Both the position numbers and the translations under genes were made by a program. The notes beneath the pieces are model-generated. The model searched no databases and was not told the DNA's origin. It saw only the letters and a list, made by a program, of their open reading frames with translations. From Burkholderiales bacterium (GTDB taxonomy: Bacteria > Pseudomonadota > Gammaproteobacteria > Burkholderiales > Usitatibacteraceae), in the NCBI GenBank assembly GCA_014378085.1, contig JACMOJ010000002.1, forward strand, positions 1 to 17,973: 17,973 nt of DNA, given 5' to 3'. Shown here piece after piece: positions 1 to 6,324 of this stretch. Position 1 is the stretch's first letter, and every line of letters starts with the position of its first letter.

Positions 1-150
1 CTGCGTTTGCCGCCGGAGCAGGGAAGTTATGAAGTCAATATGGACGACTGGATGTGGCTCATTGATGACAAGACGCTCGCCAATCAAACCGTCATGACCA
101 AGTTCGGCATCAAGTTTGCCGAGATCAACATATTTTTTAGGAAGCGCTGA
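1..150 (+). CDS. DUF3833 family protein, C-terminal end (partial)
   Basis: Only the last 49 codons are present, read in frame from base 1 to the TGA at 148-150; the start lies outside the window. The end contains YEVNMDDWMWLIDDKTL followed by an aromatic, basic tail, which matches the C-terminus of DUF3833 proteins as I remember them (Y-E-V-N-x-D-D-W-M, then L-I-D-D-K-T-L). The biochemical function of the family is unknown. As known from other genomes, DUF3833 genes often sit beside an SDR, an NTF2-like protein, DUF1365 and a cyclopropane-fatty-acid synthase; the next two genes here fit that neighbourhood. Too little is visible to judge signal peptide or fold. Confidence 0.75.
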   Translation: MRLPPEQGSYEVNMDDWMWLIDDKTLANQTVMTKFGIKFAEINIFFRKR

Positions 151-161
151 AGTGACATGTT

Positions 162-232
162 GGAACCGCAGGTGGACGCAGATGTGGGTAGAAGCACGCA
201 GCAGCACGCAGCAAGCACGCAGCGGCACGCGG
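162..232 (+). repeat. Decamer repeat array, left arm of an inverted pair
   Basis: It begins with GGAACCGCAGGTGGACGCAG and continues as about six imperfect 10-11 bp units of the form GCAGNNGNAC (units near 168, 178, 188, 198, 208 and 219), the last ones being AGCACGCAGC-like. The first 23 bases match the reverse complement of 362-384 at 21 positions. No reading frame explains it. I recall similar 'accgcagatgnacgcag' strings in intergenic DNA of many unrelated bacteria. Confidence 0.7.
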
Positions 233-328
233 AGGTGTTCGACGACCGTTTGCGATTGCTTCACTCAACATGATGGAGTGCCACATCGAAGTGATGCTGC
301 CACTTAGATTTTCCAAAATTTTTTCTGC

Positions 329-384
329 GTGCATTTAAGTGCATTCGCGTGCATTCGCGTGCATTTGCGTCCATCTGCGGTTCC
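329..384 (-). repeat. Decamer repeat array, right arm of an inverted pair
   Basis: On the + strand there are five tandem 10-bp units at 329, 339, 349, 359 and 369: GTGCATTTAA, GTGCATTCGC twice, GTGCATTTGC, GTCCATCTGC, then GGTTCC. Read on the - strand from 384 inward it is the same decamer family as the array at 162-232, so the two arms face each other around a 96-bp core (233-328). I see no target-site duplication at the outer edges. Confidence 0.75.
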
Positions 385-416
385 TCGAGAAGTCTCACCA
401 ATAACAGGCAACAACC

Positions 417-1196
417 ATGAGTCTCAATACAAAAATAACGGACTGGACGTCGAAGCGCGTCTGGATTATCGGTGCGTCTTCTGGCATCGGTGCCGCACTC
501 CCGGATCTGCTGCACGCGCGCGGGGCAAAGGTAGCGCTGTCCGCTCGGAGCGCGGACAAACTGGCCGCGACGGTGAAGCGTTTAGGCAAGACGCGAGCGT
601 TCGCGTTGCCGCTCGACATCACTAAAGTAGAGACCATTCAATCGGCTGAGGCCGAATTGATCACCGCATGGGGCGGTTATGACCTTGTCATTTTTATGGC
701 GGGCGATTACAAGGCGATGCGCGCTTGGGAGTTGGACTTGAAGGTTGCGCAGCAGATGATCGATATTAACTTGGGCGGCTTTATGAACGGCCTATCGGTG
801 GTGATACCGACCCTCATGAAAAACAAGGCGGGCGGCATCGCGCTGGTCGCGTCCGTGGCGGGCTATCGTGGCTTACCCAAATCGCTTGTTTATGGCCCCA
901 CCAAAGCGGCGCTGATAAATCTGGCCGAGACGTTGTACCTTGACCTCAAAGACAAAGGGCTTGATATCTACATCATCAATCCGGGCTTCGTGAAAACGCC
1001 GATGACGGACAAAAACGATTTTGAAATGCCTTCTATCATTACACCGGAGGAGGCCGCCGAGGAAATTGAAAAAGGCTTCTCACAGGGCGAGTTTGAAATC
1101 CACTTTCCAAAGCGATTCACAAATATGCTGAAGCTGCTCAGGCATCTTCCCTACTCGCTGTATTTTCGCGCCATTAAGAGCTCAACCAAATTGTGA
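417..1196 (+). CDS. Short-chain dehydrogenase/reductase (SDR) family oxidoreductase
   Basis: A 259-residue classical SDR, of usual size for the family. The nucleotide-binding glycine motif GASSGIG is at residues 19-25. The catalytic set is visible: Asn118, Ser146, and Tyr159-x-x-x-Lys163 in YGPTK. The usual NAG motif after strand 4 reads MAG (residues 94-96). R44 after strand 2 suggests NADP(H), by inference. The C-terminus is basic and hydrophobic (residues 232-259), which could touch membrane. Substrate cannot be told from sequence. The next gene (NTF2-like) starts 8 bp after the stop and its ribosome site overlaps that stop, so the two are co-transcribed. Context of DUF3833 + SDR + NTF2 suggests a lipid- or stress-related cluster, an inference from family neighbourhoods. 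Confidence 0.9.
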   Translation: MSLNTKITDWTSKRVWIIGASSGIGAALPDLLHARGAKVALSARSADKLAATVKRLGKTRAFALPLDITKVETIQSAEAELITAWGGYDLVIFMAGDYKAMRAWELDLKVAQQMIDINLGGFMNGLSVVIPTLMKNKAGGIALVASVAGYRGLPKSLVYGPTKAALINLAETLYLDLKDKGLDIYIINPGFVKTPMTDKNDFEMPSIITPEEAAEEIEKGFSQGEFEIHFPKRFTNMLKLLRHLPYSLYFRAIKSSTKL

Positions 1197-1204
1197 GGTG
1201 ATCC

Positions 1205-1630
1205 ATGCCCACGCCACTCAAACGATTCGTCTCGTATTGGAACAAACTTACGCCGCAGGATGTTGCGCGGTTGGGTGAGTTCTACACCGAAGATGCGGTG
1301 TTTCAAGACCCGTTTAACAACGTGCAGGGACACGCTGCAATCAAACACATCTTTAACGACATGTTTGTGCGCTTGATCGAGCCACGATTTGTGATTACCG
1401 AAACCATCGAGCAAGACAATCGCGTCATGTTGGTTTGGGACTTCAGTTTTTATATCAAAGCGCTGAAGCCAAACGTGAAACGCACCATTCACGGCACGTC
1501 GCTGATTCGGTTTGCCGCTGACGGCCGTGCGTTATCGCATCGTGATTATTGGGATGCGGCAAGTGAGCTCTACGAGCAGTTGCCGATCATCGGCAGTGTA
1601 ATGCGGGCGCTTAAACGCCGGATGGCGTAA
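1205..1630 (+). CDS. NTF2-like (SnoaL/ketosteroid-isomerase fold) protein
   Basis: A 141-residue single-domain protein. The N-terminal part has the NTF2-like pattern: helices, then FYTEDAVFQDPFNNVQG (about residues 27-43), then alternating strands with WDFSFY and the HGTSLIRF strand, ending in HRDYWDA. Members of this fold act as small isomerases, cyclases or ligand-binding domains; here no specific catalytic pair can be assigned. The ATG at 1205 is preceded by GAGGTGA, which overlaps the SDR stop codon, so translation is probably coupled. The C-terminal tail is rich in Arg/Lys (ALKRRMA). It is the last + strand gene before a convergent - strand operon, with 68 bp between stops. Function beyond the fold is unknown. 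Confidence 0.85.
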   Translation: MPTPLKRFVSYWNKLTPQDVARLGEFYTEDAVFQDPFNNVQGHAAIKHIFNDMFVRLIEPRFVITETIEQDNRVMLVWDFSFYIKALKPNVKRTIHGTSLIRFAADGRALSHRDYWDAASELYEQLPIIGSVMRALKRRMA

Positions 1631-1652
1631 CCAGATAAAAAGGCAAACTCGC

Positions 1653-1698
1653 CGACGGGCGGGCGTTTCCAGGCAAAAACGCCTGAAGATACCCGTCG
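1653..1698. terminator. Nested hairpin between convergent genes, possible bidirectional terminator
   Basis: Two stems are nested: outer CGACGGG (1653-1659) with CCCGTCG (1692-1698), inner GGCGTTT (1662-1668) with AAACGCC (1677-1683). It fills the gap between the stop of the NTF2-like gene (1630) and the stop of dolP (1699). No long U-run follows on either strand, so it is not a textbook intrinsic terminator; it may cap both 3' ends or work with Rho. Confidence 0.5.
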
Positions 1699-2283
1699 TT
1701 AGAAGCGTTTCGGTGCTTTGTCAACGTACTCAAACACCTTGATGACGCGCGATACGCCGGAGGTCGTACGTGCCACTTCCGTCGCGGCGTCACCTTCTTC
1801 TTTGGTGACAATGCCCATCAAATAAACGACACCTGCTTCGGTCACGACCTTGACGTGGTTGGACGAGAAACCCTTCGCGCCAAGAAACCGTGCTTTTACA
1901 TTCGTCGTGATGAACGCGTCATTGGATCTCGCCGTGATTGAGGATTTGCCGCCCACTGTTAATTCGTTCGTTACGTTCTTCACGCTACCCACTTTGCGAA
2001 TTGCCTCGCCGATGTCGGCCTTCATTTTTTCATTTAGCACTTCACCTGTCAGCAACACGCCCAAGTTGAAGCTGGTGACGTTGACGTGCGTGTCCTTGAA
2101 GCGATCAAGCAGGATCGAGCGCGTCTTCCACTCGATATTTTCGTCCTCGACATAAAAGCCGGTTGAACGACGGTCGTCGACCACCAGAGCGGTCGCACCG
2201 ACGCCAACGGCGGCGATGGGAAAACAACCTTGAAGTGTCGCGGTCGACGCGACGAGCGCGGCCAAGATTAAGAATCGTTTCAT
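1699..2283 (-). CDS. dolP: Outer-membrane lipoprotein with two BON domains, DolP/YraP family
   Basis: 194 residues from the ATG at 2283. The start is chosen because it gives a lipoprotein signal, MKRFLILAALVASTATLQGC, with lipobox LQGC and Cys20, and because AGGAG stands 6-7 bases upstream. Phe follows the Cys rather than Asp, consistent with outer-membrane sorting. Two BON domains follow: about residues 48-115 (strands around VNVTSFNLGVLLTGEV) and 122-190 (around HVKVVTEAGVVYLMGIV). The block VDDRRSTGFYVEDENIEWK closely resembles E. coli DolP. DolP binds anionic phospholipid at the outer membrane and division site, and supports outer-membrane integrity. It is third in the operon after lpoA and yraN; the diaA gene found between yraN and dolP in E. 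coli is absent. An in-frame extension to 2415 exists but lacks a lipoprotein signal. Confidence 0.9.
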   Translation of the reverse strand: MKRFLILAALVASTATLQGCFPIAAVGVGATALVVDDRRSTGFYVEDENIEWKTRSILLDRFKDTHVNVTSFNLGVLLTGEVLNEKMKADIGEAIRKVGSVKNVTNELTVGGKSSITARSNDAFITTNVKARFLGAKGFSSNHVKVVTEAGVVYLMGIVTKEEGDAATEVARTTSGVSRVIKVFEYVDKAPKRF

Positions 2284-2340
2284 TTTGTCTCCTGCAAATG
2301 GGGTGAAATTATCTTCGCCAAAGTTATGTGCGGACATAGG

Positions 2341-2469
2341 CCCACTCATGCGCCAACTTACTTGCGGACTCATGCACCAACTTACTTGCCGGCTCGTTTG
2401 CCAACTCATTGCCACTCATTTGCCAACTCGTTTGCCAACTCGTTTGCCAACTCGGTTGCCACTTATTTT
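2341..2469. repeat. Degenerate 12-bp tandem repeats between yraN and dolP
   Basis: On the + strand the clearest units are GCCAACTCGTTT at 2422-2433 and 2434-2445, then GCCAACTCGGTT (2446-2457) and GCCACTTATTTT (2458-2469). Upstream of these are diverged or length-changed copies from 2400, 2388, 2374 and 2350. The array fills most of the space between the yraN stop (2474) and the dolP ribosome site. On the - strand it has no long uninterrupted reading frame except an extension of dolP from 2415. No function is evident. Confidence 0.75.
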
Positions 2470-2473
2470 CCAA

Positions 2474-2896
2474 CTAAGCACTAATAGCGTCTTTGATCCA
2501 TTCGACGCTGGCGCTATCCATTTCGTTCATGAGTATGGCATCAAAGCGGCATGGTGGAGTGTGGTGAAGGCCGGCGAGATAGTGCTGCGCGGTGGCGATA
2601 AGGCGCTGTTGCTTGGCGACGCCAATGCTGGCGCCGGCGCCGCCAAATTTGCCTGACGCGCGCATCCGCACCTCGACAAACACCAGCGTTTCACGGTCTT
2701 GCATGATGAGATCAATCTCGCCAAATCGGCAACGGTAGTTGCGCGCCACTACCTTTAATTTTTGCGCAAGCAAAAACTTCTCGGCGAATCGCTCGGCAGC
2801 ATCTCCCGCTGTTTTGGTGGTCAAAGTCAAAATTCCAATTGCGTCCGTCGCGACACTGGTTTTATTCCGCGGGTTTGGCGATCTGCGGCCGGCCAT
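2474..2896 (-). CDS. yraN: YraN family (UPF0102) endonuclease-fold protein
   Basis: 140 residues from the ATG at 2896. The PD-(D/E)xK-like core is visible: NYRCRFGEIDLIMQD (Glu and Asp of GEIDL), then LVFVEVRMR, then FGGAGASIGVAKQQRL, and a closing CRFDAILM...VEWIKDA. This order is the YraN signature. The family is thought to be nuclease-like, but its cellular job is unsettled. The ATG at 2896 overlaps the end of lpoA by 35 bp and gives an N-terminus comparable to E. coli YraN, including a matching LTTK...GDA segment. TTG codons near 2834 and 2828 are alternative starts. It is the middle gene of lpoA-yraN-dolP. The coding end runs into the repeat array before dolP. Confidence 0.88.
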   Translation of the reverse strand: MAGRRSPNPRNKTSVATDAIGILTLTTKTAGDAAERFAEKFLLAQKLKVVARNYRCRFGEIDLIMQDRETLVFVEVRMRASGKFGGAGASIGVAKQQRLIATAQHYLAGLHHTPPCRFDAILMNEMDSASVEWIKDAISA

Positions 2897-4337
2897 CACG
2901 CATCTCGATGATCGGTAAAGATCGAATAAACTGGTTGCCGTCCAGCGTGATGCGGCCGGTGACACCGTCAATTGGCGCAAACGGCTGTTTGGCGTTGCTT
3001 CGAGCTGGCGTCGTCGAGACGAGTACACCTGCAGTGGCGGCCGATGTTGCTGCCGATGTTGTCACCATCGTTGACTGCATCTCCGCGCCGCTGACAGCAG
3101 GGCCGACCAGCGCATAGATAATGCGCCATGCGTCGATACCCAGTGCGTAAAGCCGCTCATATTCGGTCGGCATCGCGTTTTGCGGCCTTGGATACGCCAT
3201 CACCGCAGTGTGATCGCGTTCGGCGAACCACGGAATCTCTGGATATTTCACGCTATCCAGATCCAAATTTTCTACGGCACCAGCACGCGGATCAAACGTC
3301 TGTGCGGTGGCAAATACCGGTAAGCCCTGCGGCAAGAACGGGCGCGCAAATCGTGCTACCGACATGTCGGCCGCGAGGAACACGACGTCGGCTTTCGACG
3401 CGTCTGGCTTTTCCATCGCCGTCTTTATTTTGGAGCCATCGTTTAGGCCGCCCGAAAATGTAATGCGGGTGGCGACGGTACCACCCAGCTTGAGCCATTC
3501 TTTTTCAAACGCCTCTTGGATGCGTTTTGCGAGTGTGGCGTTACTTGCGACGATCGCAACATTGCGAAATCCTTCACCGGCAGCAGCACGCGCGGCAAGT
3601 CGCGCTTCCCAGTCGAGTGATAACGTAATGTGAAAAAAATTATTCGCGTCAGCGCGGCTGAAGTCCGACGGTGTGTTCGAGGCCGGTGTGTTCGATGCCT
3701 GTGTGTTCAAGGCCTGTGTGTTCGAGGCCGGTGTGTTCAAGGCCGGTGTGTTCAATGCCAGCGTGGGCAAATATCCCGCTTCGCGCGCGACGATGGTCGC
3801 GCCGTCGCGGGTCAGTCCGGCCACGATTGCCACTGCGCCATCCGACACAGCTTTGCGATACAGCACCGCCATCGACAAGGCTTCGTCGTCGGCGAGGTAG
3901 ACGCGCGCTTCAAACTGCGTTTTGCCGCTCAATTCTGCCGCCGCGAGAAAACCGGCGCGGGCGGCTTCTGCGGCCTTGCCGAGCGCCTTTGACGAAAGCG
4001 GCAAGATGAGCGCGATTGATTTTGGTTTTTCTGCGAGCGGCGTCTCTTCGGCGGGTTTGCCGGCGGCCCCACTGTCTTTTGCCGCGTTTGCTGTGTTTGC
4101 GGTGGCCGATGGCGTCGCTGCGCTGGCCGGCGCTGAAGGTTCCACGACCAACGGAGCGGGCGTCTCACTCGTCTTTTGCGGCATCGCTGGCTTTTCTTGC
4201 GATACTGCGGGCATCGACATTGAAGCCAATAACAACAAACCCAATAGCATCGACCAGCGAAACGCACGCCCCGCGAGGGCAGAGGTGCTAGCTGCGGTGC
4301 AGTTGGTGCCGTAGATGGACTTCAAAACCAGAACCAT
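2862..4337 (-). CDS. lpoA: Penicillin-binding protein activator, LpoA/LppC family, without lipobox
   Basis: 491 residues from ATG 4337. Order: N-terminal signal or anchor with hydrophobic core MLLGLLLLASMSMPAVSQ (about residues 30-47), a Pro/Ala/Thr-rich linker (about 50-105), then a periplasmic-binding-protein-like LppC domain starting at KSIALILPL and running to the C-terminus. In E. coli LpoA is an outer-membrane lipoprotein that activates PBP1a. Here the hydrophobic core is not followed by a Cys, so lipidation is not predicted. A 15-bp repeat present six times inserts about 30 residues of (L/S)NTPA type near residues 193-222, just after PTLALN. A second Ser/Thr/Ala-rich insert lies near the C-terminal third. 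The start is unsure: ATG 4250 would give a very short n-region with no basic residue, while TTG 4385 would overlap rsmI. It is divergent from rsmI, as in E. coli. Confidence 0.85.
   Translation of the reverse strand: MVLVLKSIYGTNCTAASTSALAGRAFRWSMLLGLLLLASMSMPAVSQEKPAMPQKTSETPAPLVVEPSAPASAATPSATANTANAAKDSGAAGKPAEETPLAEKPKSIALILPLSSKALGKAAEAARAGFLAAAELSGKTQFEARVYLADDEALSMAVLYRKAVSDGAVAIVAGLTRDGATIVAREAGYLPTLALNTPALNTPASNTQALNTQASNTPASNTPSDFSRADANNFFHITLSLDWEARLAARAAAGEGFRNVAIVASNATLAKRIQEAFEKEWLKLGGTVATRITFSGGLNDGSKIKTAMEKPDASKADVVFLAADMSVARFARPFLPQGLPVFATAQTFDPRAGAVENLDLDSVKYPEIPWFAERDHTAVMAYPRPQNAMPTEYERLYALGIDAWRIIYALVGPAVSGAEMQSTMVTTSAATSAATAGVLVSTTPARSNAKQPFAPIDGVTGRITLDGNQFIRSLPIIEMRDGRPQIAKPAE
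3671..3760 (-). repeat. 15-bp tandem repeat, six copies, inside lpoA
   Basis: Six head-to-tail units at 3671, 3686, 3701, 3716, 3731 and 3746. Two are GTGTGTTCGAGGCCG; the others differ at one to three positions, for example GTGTGTTCAAGGCCT and GTGTGTTCAATGCCA. Fifteen bases keep frame, so copy-number change adds or removes pentapeptides (N-T-P/Q-A-L/S on the coding strand). Confidence 0.93.
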
Positions 4338-4352
4338 TGATTGACGCCGCTT

Positions 4353-5258
4353 ATGCAAAACGAGGGAAACGAGTTCGACCAACAAGAGACAAAACTCGAG
4401 CCCGCATTATATGTGGTGGCCACTCCCATCGGGAATCTGGGCGACATCACCGAGCGCGCACTCGACATGCTCAGGCGCGCGGATGTGGTGGCGGCCGAGG
4501 ACACCCGCAACTCACAACAACTACTGCGTCATTACGGCATCAAAGCCCGCTTGATTGCAGTGCACGACCACAATGAGCGGCAGGCCGCAGGCGGTGTGGT
4601 CAAGCTGATCGCGGAAGGCAAAAGTGTGGCGCTGGTGACTGACGCCGGTACACCTGCCGTGAGTGATCCGGGGGCGCGGGTGGTTGCCGCTGTCCATGCG
4701 GCGAACATGAAAGTGGTGCCAATACCGGGTGCCTCAGCAGTGGTCGCCGCGGTTTCAGCGAGTGGCGAAGGTGAGGGAGGCTTTTTATTCCATGGCTTTC
4801 TGCCGCCGAAGTCGGCGGATCGTAAACGTACGCTGTCTACCCTCTACACCGTCCCGTACCCAATCGTTTTTTATGAGTCGCCGCATCGCATTGTCGAGTC
4901 GATGGTCGACATTGTGTCGGTGTTCGGCCAGACGCGTGAAATCGTGGTGTGTCGAGAAATCACCAAGAAGTTTGAGACCATTAAGCGGCTAGCCCTAGCA
5001 GACGCAGTCGCGTGGCTGGAGGCCGACAGCAATCAACAGCGCGGAGAATTTGTGTTGGTATTGTCAAAGCCTAATGACGACGGGGCGATTGGGGCAAAAG
5101 AGGCTGAAGCGGTAACACTGGAGCGGACTTTGCGGATTCTGCTTGCCGAGTTGCCTGTCAAACAAGCCGTGGCGCTGGCGGTACAACTGACGGGGGAAAA
5201 GAAGAATACGGTTTATGAACTGGCGCTGAAGATTCGTGATGAATCGTCAGCCGAATAG
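4353..5258 (+). CDS. rsmI: 16S rRNA (cytidine(1402)-2'-O)-methyltransferase
   Basis: 301 residues from ATG 4353. RsmI 2'-O-methylates C1402 of 16S rRNA in the decoding site, using S-adenosylmethionine, in the cytoplasm. It belongs to the tetrapyrrole-methylase superfamily; the order of motifs is complete: [19 protein letters not shown] near the N-terminus, [16 protein letters not shown], the [11 protein letters not shown] loop, [33 protein letters not shown] and CREITKKFE. The C-terminal small helical region (about residues 245-301, ending [15 protein letters not shown]) is also typical. Length matches the family. A TTG at 4341 in frame could add four residues, but ATG 4353 matches the usual N-terminus. 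It is divergent from lpoA with only 15 bp between starts if lpoA begins at 4337, and is followed by pyrC 22 bp downstream. Confidence 0.95.
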   Translation: MQNEGNEFDQQETKLEPALYVVATPIGNLGDITERALDMLRRADVVAAEDTRNSQQLLRHYGIKARLIAVHDHNERQAAGGVVKLIAEGKSVALVTDAGTPAVSDPGARVVAAVHAANMKVVPIPGASAVVAAVSASGEGEGGFLFHGFLPPKSADRKRTLSTLYTVPYPIVFYESPHRIVESMVDIVSVFGQTREIVVCREITKKFETIKRLALADAVAWLEADSNQQRGEFVLVLSKPNDDGAIGAKEAEAVTLERTLRILLAELPVKQAVALAVQLTGEKKNTVYELALKIRDESSAE

Positions 5259-5268
5259 CGAGCGCTTT

Positions 5269-5274
5269 TATAAT
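5269..5274 (+). promoter_or_regulatory. Perfect -10 hexamer directly before pyrC
   Basis: TATAAT lies 6 bp before the ATG at 5281, so a transcript from it would begin at about the A of the start codon. The best -35 candidates (TCGTCA or CGTCAG, about 5244-5250) are weak and 18-19 bp away. There is no Shine-Dalgarno sequence between rsmI and pyrC, which fits a leaderless message. Confidence 0.5.
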
Positions 5275-5280
5275 GACGAC

Positions 5281-6324
5281 ATGCAACCCCTGATTCAATC
5301 GATAACCATCACCCGCCCCGACGATTGGCACCTTCATGTTCGTGACGGTGCTGCCCTTGCTGCGGTACTGCCGCACACGGCACGACAATTCGCCCGCGCG
5401 ATCATCATGCCGAACCTAAAACCGCCGGTACGCACCCTCGCCGATGCCGCCGCGTATCGTGATCGAATACTTGCAGCGATCCCCGCTGGGATGACCTTTG
5501 AACCACTCATGACCTTGTATCTGACGGACAACACGTCGCCGGAAGACATCATCGCCGCGCATGCATCAGGCTTTGTGAAAGCAGTGAAATACTACCCGGC
5601 CGGGGCGACCACCAACTCGGATTCAGGTGTCACCGACATTCAAAAATGTGACGCTGTTTTTGAAGCGATGCAGCAACTTGGGTTGCCACTTTTATTACAT
5701 GGCGAAGTGACCGGTGATGAGGTTGATGTGTTTGACCGCGAAAAAGTGTTTCTCGAACGACACCTTATTCCACTGGTGCAGCGCTTTCCGAAGTTGCGCA
5801 TCGTGCTTGAACACATCACTACTGCAAACTCGGTAAAGTTTGTGATGGAGGCAAACGACAATGTCGCGGCAACCATCACCCCGCAGCATTTGCTGTTCAG
5901 TCGCAACGCAATTTTTAAGGGCGGTATTCGCCCGCACTTCTACTGCCTGCCGATACTGAAGCGCGAAGAACATCGACTTGCACTGGTTAAGGCCGCGACA
6001 TCCGGCAGCCGCAAGTTTTTTTTGGGCACTGATAGTGCGCCGCATACCAAAAATGCCAAGGAGGCCTGTTGCGGCAGCGCCGGCTGTTACTCCGCGCTTC
6101 ACGCCATGGAGTTGTATGCCGAGGCGTTTGAATCGGCTGGCGCGCTCGACAAGTTAGAGGCGTTCGCCAGTTTCTACGGACCAGATTTTTATCGTTTGCC
6201 GCGCAACACCGGCACCATCACGCTGAACAGAACCAAGTGGCGGATACCCGATGAAATACCGTTTACGGAGTCTGGATTGGTTCCGCTACGTGCTGGCGAA
6301 GAGCTGACGTGGCTGATGGCCTAG
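5281..6324 (+). CDS. pyrC: Dihydroorotase (homodimeric, E. coli-type)
   Basis: 347 residues from ATG 5281; E. coli PyrC is 348. It catalyses reversible ring closure of N-carbamoyl-L-aspartate to dihydroorotate, step three of pyrimidine synthesis, in the cytosol. The binuclear zinc site is intact: His17 and His19 in [10 protein letters not shown], the lysine to be carboxylated, Lys103 in [13 protein letters not shown], His140 in LLLHGEVT, His178 in LEHITT, and catalytic Asp250 in GTDSAPH. The first residues [19 protein letters not shown] align with E. coli from this ATG. An upstream in-frame ATG at 5236 would overlap rsmI and add 15 residues with no family support. No ribosome site precedes 5281, but a perfect TATAAT does. 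The DUF3025 gene starts inside its last codons. Confidence 0.96.
   Translation: MQPLIQSITITRPDDWHLHVRDGAALAAVLPHTARQFARAIIMPNLKPPVRTLADAAAYRDRILAAIPAGMTFEPLMTLYLTDNTSPEDIIAAHASGFVKAVKYYPAGATTNSDSGVTDIQKCDAVFEAMQQLGLPLLLHGEVTGDEVDVFDREKVFLERHLIPLVQRFPKLRIVLEHITTANSVKFVMEANDNVAATITPQHLLFSRNAIFKGGIRPHFYCLPILKREEHRLALVKAATSGSRKFFLGTDSAPHTKNAKEACCGSAGCYSALHAMELYAEAFESAGALDKLEAFASFYGPDFYRLPRNTGTITLNRTKWRIPDEIPFTESGLVPLRAGEELTWLMA

Noticed and set aside
162..384. CRISPR array
   Set aside because: Units are 10 bp and contiguous with no spacers of uniform length; no cas genes are in the window.
2284..2415. N-terminal extension of dolP to 2415 through the 12-bp repeats
   Set aside because: It would bury the lipoprotein signal, and the ATG at 2283 has a good ribosome site and lipobox. 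The open frame is a by-product of 12-bp periodicity.
3630..4009. Repetitive Cys/Val/Arg-rich frames opposite lpoA
   Set aside because: They are shadows of the 15-bp repeat in lpoA, read in the antisense direction.
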